A stretch of 50,642 bases of DNA from Micromonospora arborensis (lineage in GTDB: Bacteria > Actinomycetota > Actinomycetes > Mycobacteriales > Micromonosporaceae). This document shows positions 46,608 to 50,642 of the stretch, piece after piece. The stretch spans positions 1-50,642 of the forward strand of contig NZ_PYBV01000034.1 in assembly GCF_003205615.1 (NCBI RefSeq), given 5' to 3'. Both the position numbers and the translations under genes were made by a program. Positions within the stretch are counted from its first letter, which is position 1. Each line of letters begins with the position of its first letter. The notes under the pieces were generated by a model, which was given only the letters and a program-made list of their open reading frames with translations, did not search any database and was not told the origin of the DNA.

Positions 46608-47882
46608 GTGGCGCAGGGTGCCAAGAGGACGACCGCGCAGGTCGTCGGGGTGGTGGTGCTCGCCGCGGCGGTCGCCGCGTTCCTCGCCGTCGCCGCCGTA
46701 CGGCACGGATTCTTCGACCTCAAGGTCTACTACGGCGCGTTGACCTGGTGGGTGCACGACGGCGGGGAGATCTACGACTACCTCAAGCCCAACACCCAGT
46801 ACGGCTTCACCTATCCGCCGTTCGCCGCGCTGGTCATGCTGCCGATGGCGTACCTGCCGTGGTCGGCCGCGATCGTGGTGAGCGTGCTCGCCAGCGTGGT
46901 CACCACGGCGGTGCTGATCTGGTGGCTGGTCGACCCGATCGCCCGCCGCGCCGGCTGGACCAGGTGGTTCGCCCTCGCCGTGGCGCTCTGCCTGGCCGCC
47001 GCGTTCGAGCCGATGCGCGAGACCGTCAACTTCGGCCAGGTCAACACGTTGCTGCTCTTCCTGGTGGCGGTGGATCTGCTGCGGTTGCTGCCGGCCGGCA
47101 ACCGGTGGGCCGGGGTGGGCATCGGGCTCGCCACCGCGATCAAACTGACCCCGGGCGTCTTCATCGTCTACCTGTTGCTGACCGGGCGATGGCGGGCGGC
47201 TCTCACCGCCAGCGGCACGGCCGCCGGGGTGTCACTGCTGGCCGGGGCGCTTTTCCCGGACGCGTCCCGGGAATTCTGGACCGCGGCCCTGTGGAACACC
47301 GGACGGGTGGGGGAGCTCGCCTTCGTCTCCAACCAGTCGCTGCGCGGGGTGGTCGCCCGGCTCGACCCGCAACACCCGAGCACCCTGCTCTGGCTGCTGC
47401 TGGTGCTCGGCACCCTGGCGTTGTGGGCCTGGCGATCCAGGGCCGCCGTCGCGGTGGGCGACGAGGCGACCGGGCTGGCACTGACCGGCGCGGTGATGTG
47501 CCTGGTCAGCCCGGTCACCTGGGTACACCACCTGGTCTGGCTGCTGCCCGCGCTGATCCTGCTGGTCGACAACGCGATGGCCGCGCCGGCCGGCCGTCGA
47601 CGGCGGGTCCTGCTGATCGCCGCGACCATCGGGTACGCGCTGCTGATCAGCCGGACCGTCTGGTTCTGGGAGAAGGACTTCACCGGCGTCGACGGTTTCC
47701 TGGGCAGCAACGCCTACGTGTGGATCAGCCTGGCGCTGCTGGCCTTCCTGCCGATCCGCCGCTGGCTGGCTCCGCCCGGGTCAGTGGTCGAGGCGTCCGG
47801 CGTACCGCAACTCGACCAGCCCGACCGGCCCACGCCCGCCGGCGAGCGGCACCTGATAGGTCGACTGCTCACCGTCCGCTGA
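46608..47882 (+). CDS. GT87-family polyprenol-phosphate-dependent mannosyltransferase-like membrane protein
   Basis: The 424-residue protein has about 9-10 membrane segments and the GT87/DUF2029 pattern: FFDLKVYYGALTWW with the key acidic residue, YGFTYPPFAAL, ETVNFGQVNTLLLFLV, GIGLATAIKLTPGVFI and SPVTWVHHLVWLLP. Actinobacterial relatives add alpha-1,2-mannose to lipomannan using polyprenyl-phosphomannose. GTG 46608 follows a GAGGGGG stretch. The last 34 codons overlap the antisense GNAT gene by 102 bp. Confidence 0.87.
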   Translation: MAQGAKRTTAQVVGVVVLAAAVAAFLAVAAVRHGFFDLKVYYGALTWWVHDGGEIYDYLKPNTQYGFTYPPFAALVMLPMAYLPWSAAIVVSVLASVVTTAVLIWWLVDPIARRAGWTRWFALAVALCLAAAFEPMRETVNFGQVNTLLLFLVAVDLLRLLPAGNRWAGVGIGLATAIKLTPGVFIVYLLLTGRWRAALTASGTAAGVSLLAGALFPDASREFWTAALWNTGRVGELAFVSNQSLRGVVARLDPQHPSTLLWLLLVLGTLALWAWRSRAAVAVGDEATGLALTGAVMCLVSPVTWVHHLVWLLPALILLVDNAMAAPAGRRRRVLLIAATIGYALLISRTVWFWEKDFTGVDGFLGSNAYVWISLALLAFLPIRRWLAPPGSVVEASGVPQLDQPDRPTPAGERHLIGRLLTVR

Positions 47883-48332
47883 CAGCCCGGCCCGCTCGCA
47901 GAACCGGCGGGCCCGCCGGTTGTCCGCCAGCACCCACGCCCGGTACCCGGTCCAGCCCCGCTCGCTGAGCCCGGCCCGGGCGGCGGCCAGCAGCGCGGCG
48001 GCGGTCCCGTCACCCCAGCACGAAGGCTCCACGTAGAGCGCCACCACCTCGCCGACCGTCGGGTCCAGGTCGTCCCGGTCCTGGTTGCGGCGGTACGGCC
48101 CGAAGGTGGTGAAGCCGACGACCAGCCCGTCCACCTCACCGACCAGGGTGGTGAACGGATGCTCCGGATCGGCGGTGCCGACGTCCCGGCGGCGCTGCGC
48201 CCAGGCCATCACGTTCAGCCGCCCGAGCACCTCGTCCGGCATGAAACCGGCGTAACCCGCCTGCCAGCCGTGCACGTGCACCCGGGCGACCGCCTCGGCG
48301 TCGTCCGGCTCCTCCCGACGGATGGTCAGCAT
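47781..48332 (-). CDS. GNAT-family N-acetyltransferase
   Basis: The 183-residue protein begins LTIRREEPDDAEAVARVHVHGW and has VVALYVEPSCWGDGTAAALLAAA and VLADNRRARRFCERAGL, the usual GNAT motifs. The substrate is unknown. Its C-terminal codons overlap the 3' end of the GT87 gene on the other strand. A TAGAAC hexamer ends 6 nt before the ATG, and no SD is seen. Confidence 0.86.
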   Translation of the reverse strand: MLTIRREEPDDAEAVARVHVHGWQAGYAGFMPDEVLGRLNVMAWAQRRRDVGTADPEHPFTTLVGEVDGLVVGFTTFGPYRRNQDRDDLDPTVGEVVALYVEPSCWGDGTAAALLAAARAGLSERGWTGYRAWVLADNRRARRFCERAGLSADGEQSTYQVPLAGGRGPVGLVELRYAGRLDH

Positions 48333-48338
48333 TGCACC

Positions 48339-48344
48339 GTTCTA
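48339..48344 (-). promoter_or_regulatory. TAGAAC -10 element, leaderless start of GNAT gene (minus)
   Basis: On the minus strand TAGAAC ends 6 nt before the ATG at 48332, without an SD. It faces the similar element of the ycaQ-like gene 54 bp away. Confidence 0.35.
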
Positions 48345-48397
48345 TGCCCCGATGGTCGTCGCGTCCAGCTTCCCGCACCGACGTCGTACCGATGAAT

Positions 48398-48403
48398 TAA
48401 GGT
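48398..48403 (+). promoter_or_regulatory. TAAGGT -10 element, leaderless start of the ycaQ-like gene
   Basis: TAAGGT (within an AT-rich GAATTAAGGT) ends 8 nt before ATG 48412 and no SD is present, so transcription probably begins at the start codon. Confidence 0.5.
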
Positions 48404-48411
48404 CGCCGACG

Positions 48412-49641
48412 ATGACCGCACCGGAATCACTCTCGCTCGCCCAGGCCCGGCGGGTGGCGCTCGCCGCCCAGGGCTTCGCCGACCCGGCGCCGGTCGGCGT
48501 GCCCACGCGGCGGCACCTGCGCCGGGTGCTCGACCGCGTCGGGTTGATCCAGATGGACTCGGTCAACGTGCTGCAACGCGCGCACTACCTACCGCTGTTC
48601 AGCCGGCTCGGGCCCTACCCGACCACGCTGCTCGACCAGGCCGCCTACCGGCGCCCGCGTGAGCTGTTCGAATACTGGGGCCACGAGGCGTCGCTGATTC
48701 CGGTCGCCTTGCACCCGATGCTGCGCTGGCGGATGGCCCGGGCGCAGAGCGAATCCTGGGGCGGGATGCGGCGGATCGCCCAGGAGCAGCCGGCGTTGGT
48801 CGCCTGGGTCCGTGACGAGGTGGCCGCCCGGGGTCCGCTGACCGCTGCCGAGATCGAGCACGACGCGCCCCGGGAGACCGGCAACTGGGGGTGGAACTGG
48901 TCGGCGGTCAAGCGGGCGTTGGAATTCCTCTTCTGGGCTGGGGAGGTGGCCGCCGCCGAGCGCAGCACCTCCTTCGCCCGCCGCTACGACCTGCCCGAGC
49001 GGGTGCTGCCCGCAGCGGTGCTGGCCGCGCCCACCCCGACCGACGCCGAGGCGTACCGCACGCTGGTGGCCCTTGCCGCGCGGTCGCTCGGGGTGGCCGC
49101 CGAGCCGGAGCTGCGCGACTACTTCCGGCTGCCGCTGGCCGGTGCCCGGCAGGCCGTCGCGGAGCTGGCCGAGGCCGGTGAGCTGGTGCCGGTCACCGTT
49201 GCGGGGTGGCGCCAGCCGGCGTGGCTGCACGCGTCCGCCCGGCTGCCCCGCTGGGTTCGAGGTAACACCCTTGTCAGCCCTTTCGACCCGCTGATCTGGG
49301 AACGAGCCCGCACCGAGCGGCTGTTCGACTTCAACTACCGGATCGAGATCTACGTGCCCGCGCCGCAGCGGGTCTACGGCTACTACGTGTTGCCCTTCCT
49401 GCAGGGCGACCGGTTCACGGCCCGGGTCGACCTGAAGGCCGACCGCAAGGCGGGGGTGCTGCTGGTGCCGGCCGCCTGGATCGAGCCCGGCGCCGAGCCG
49501 GGGGAGACCGCGGCGGCGCTCGCCGCCGAGCTGTACCGGCTCGCCGGCTGGCTCGGCCTGGACGCGGTGGCACCACCGCTGGCCGGCGACCTGGCCGGTC
49601 CGCTCACCGCCGCGTTGGCCAGCGTGTCCGGTGTACCGTGA
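48412..49641 (+). CDS. YcaQ/AlkX-type DNA glycosylase (winged-helix HTH_42)
   Basis: The 409-residue protein fits the YcaQ family: an N-terminal helical part with GLIQMDSVNVLQRAHYLPLFSR (the QMD catalytic-type motif), ELFEYWGHEASLIP, a winged-helix middle and C-terminal LVSPFDPLIWERARTERLFDFNYRIEIYVP. E. coli YcaQ unhooks DNA interstrand crosslinks; a self-resistance role is known for actinobacterial relatives. Here it is a lone housekeeping-like copy. The start is ATG 48412 with a leaderless promoter. Confidence 0.87.
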   Translation: MTAPESLSLAQARRVALAAQGFADPAPVGVPTRRHLRRVLDRVGLIQMDSVNVLQRAHYLPLFSRLGPYPTTLLDQAAYRRPRELFEYWGHEASLIPVALHPMLRWRMARAQSESWGGMRRIAQEQPALVAWVRDEVAARGPLTAAEIEHDAPRETGNWGWNWSAVKRALEFLFWAGEVAAAERSTSFARRYDLPERVLPAAVLAAPTPTDAEAYRTLVALAARSLGVAAEPELRDYFRLPLAGARQAVAELAEAGELVPVTVAGWRQPAWLHASARLPRWVRGNTLVSPFDPLIWERARTERLFDFNYRIEIYVPAPQRVYGYYVLPFLQGDRFTARVDLKADRKAGVLLVPAAWIEPGAEPGETAAALAAELYRLAGWLGLDAVAPPLAGDLAGPLTAALASVSGVP

Positions 49642-49645
49642 GCGC

Positions 49646-50287
49646 GTGACGAGCGCTCCCGGTCCGGTCGACCAGCCGCAGCCCGCCCCCGGGGCGGTCC
49701 ACACGGTGCCGGCCGATGCGGCCGGCGCGGGTCCGGCCGGCGGGGTCTCGGCTGGCGGGGTCTCGGCCGGCGCGGGTCCGGTCGAGGCGGGTCCGGTCGG
49801 TTGGCCGGCGACTCCGCCGGGTGGCTACCCGGCCCCCGAGCCGGACCGGATCACCCGGTTCGTACTGCGGCTCTACGAGCGTTCGCCGCGGTGGACGGTG
49901 CCGCTGGCCGCGGTCGGCTGCGTCGCCGCCGGCATGGGCTACGCGTTGATCAGCGATCCGGCCGACGCCAGCCCGGACGCCACGCCCACCTGTCTGCTCA
50001 AGCTGACCACGGGGCTGGACTGCCCGGGCTGCGGCGGCACCCGCGCGCTCTGGTACGTGCTGCACGGCGACCTGCCGGCCGCCGCCCGGCACCACTTCCT
50101 GTTCGTCTTCGCGCTGCCGTTCCTCGCGTACCTCTTCGTGGCCTGGGCGGGCAACCAGGCGTTCGGCTGGCGACTGCCCGAGCTGCGGATCAGCTCGAAG
50201 GTCATCGGCGGCTTCCTGGCCGCGTGGCTCGCCTTCTCGGTGCTGCGCAACCTGCCCTGGGCGCCGTTCACCTCGCTCTACGTCTGA
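49646..50287 (+). CDS. DUF2752 membrane protein
   Basis: The protein is about 213 residues. A Pro/Ala/Gly-rich N-terminal region (about 1-65, with imperfect AGGVSAGGVSAGAGPVEAG repeats) is followed by three to four membrane segments and the DUF2752 motif CPGCGGTRALW at about 127-137. The function of the family is unknown. The start is uncertain: GTG 49646, or GTG 49631 overlapping the upstream stop; neither has an SD. It is likely co-transcribed with the ycaQ-like gene. Confidence 0.78.
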   Translation: MTSAPGPVDQPQPAPGAVHTVPADAAGAGPAGGVSAGGVSAGAGPVEAGPVGWPATPPGGYPAPEPDRITRFVLRLYERSPRWTVPLAAVGCVAAGMGYALISDPADASPDATPTCLLKLTTGLDCPGCGGTRALWYVLHGDLPAAARHHFLFVFALPFLAYLFVAWAGNQAFGWRLPELRISSKVIGGFLAAWLAFSVLRNLPWAPFTSLYV

Positions 50288-50642
50288 CCTGCTCGCATCG
50301 CGGCCTCTCGACGGCCGGAATCGGGCGGTGCAGAGCCAGCGTGGTCGCCCAGGGCGGGGCAGGGCCTTGCGGTGTTCCTGTAGAGCTGCCCCGAATTTGG
50401 GGCAGAGGGGCTTCAGTGTGATCTGCCGGGGCGCGGGGCAGGGCCTTGCGGTGTTCCTGTAGAGCTGCCCCGGATCTGGGGCAGAGGGCTTGGTCGACCT
50501 GCCACCCGCGACGAACCGGCGCAAAGCGCGCGGTGCCGGGCCGCCAGAACTCCGCTGGGATGGTGCTCGGATGTGGTGCGCGGGGGCCGTGCTCGGACGT
50601 GGAGCGCGAGGCGGGCCGGCTCGTCGGCGGGGACTCGGCCGG
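50288..50642. other. Non-coding right edge with direct repeats
   Basis: No supported gene begins here before the window ends. The only structure seen is a pair of 56-bp direct repeats with internal hairpins (50354-50488). The open frames on the minus strand lack an RBS and run through the repeats. Confidence 0.6.
50354..50488. repeat. Two 56-bp direct repeats, 79-bp period, each with a hairpin
   Basis: Copies 50354-50409 and 50433-50488 differ at two positions, both in the loop. Each ends in CTGCCCC...GGGGCAG, a 7-bp stem with a 6-nt loop. The loop-only changes suggest the stem is kept by selection or that the copies are recent. Confidence 0.85.

Noticed and set aside
50354..50488. CRISPR array start at the right edge
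   Set aside because: Repeats are 56 bp, longer than typical, only two copies are visible, and the 23-bp gap is too short for a normal spacer; no cas genes seen.
49604..50524. 306-codon minus-strand frame at the right edge
   Set aside because: It overlaps the DUF2752 gene and runs through the direct repeats, with no RBS or domain.
1..50642. tRNA or rRNA genes
   Set aside because: No cloverleaf with a GTTCGAATC-type T-arm and no rRNA-like conserved blocks were noticed; a covariance-model scan would be needed to exclude a missed tRNA.

Overview
The window is very GC-rich, uses many GTG starts, has dense GTGA/ATGA gene overlaps, and carries an actinobacterial gene order (rimP-nusA-ylxR-infB-DUF503-rbfA-DHH ... 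truB-ribF-rpsO-pnp-M16-dapB). I infer a chromosomal segment of a Micromonospora-like actinomycete. The species cannot be fixed from sequence alone. No rRNA, tRNA, CRISPR array, phage gene, transposase or insertion sequence was recognised.

Layout. 1-467: non-coding, with C-rich and G-rich tracts and an inverted repeat. 468-7840: a gamma-glutamylation amine-catabolism cluster (APC permease, glutamine-synthetase-like ligase, aldehyde dehydrogenase, SDR, gamma-glutamyl hydrolase), interrupted by an antiparallel secreted sugar-dehydrogenase-like gene. 7888-14357: a PPOX flavoprotein, a 1219-residue hybrid kinase/response-regulator/PP2C/anti-sigma protein facing a STAS gene, methionine aminopeptidase and a VIT1/CCC1 transporter. 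14414-19535 (minus): an ABC exporter operon led by a PadR regulator, then a ferritin-like/Tat-lipoprotein pair. 19690-26957: the transcription/translation operon rimP-nusA-ylxR-infB, then DUF503, rbfA and a DHH phosphoesterase. 27066-30800: small membrane proteins, a 30-residue micro-ORF, a MATE exporter and two membrane proteins sharing an LPEWMR motif. 31000-38905: truB, ribF, rpsO, pnp, an M16 peptidase, dapB and a GNAT. 38906-39338: a non-coding island of palindromes and a hexameric GGGGTT/GGGACC satellite. 39339-45936: a glycogen-debranching-like enzyme divergent from a LacI regulator that heads a sugar ABC importer lacking its ATPase. 45979-50287: two GNATs, a GT87 mannosyltransferase-like membrane protein, a YcaQ-type DNA glycosylase and a DUF2752 protein. 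50288-50642: non-coding direct repeats.

How the genes work together. The first cluster reads as import of an amine, ATP-dependent gamma-glutamylation, oxidation in two steps (alcohol to aldehyde to acid) and release of glutamate. A short-chain dehydrogenase is present and no PuuB-type amine oxidase was seen, which suggests an amino-alcohol substrate such as ethanolamine rather than putrescine. The hybrid kinase plus STAS protein is a plausible partner-switching module controlling an alternative sigma factor. The LacI-importer-debranching block looks like an oligosaccharide utilisation unit with paired inverted operator boxes.

Recurring non-coding themes are: (i) -10-like hexamers 6-8 nt before start codons that lack Shine-Dalgarno sequences, suggesting leaderless mRNAs; (ii) several families of intergenic palindromes; (iii) a repeat that begins exactly on stop codons (6972, 7031, 13585). 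No complete, clearly novel defence or mobile system was found. The most unusual material is the non-coding repeat architecture and a few uncharacterised gene pairs.
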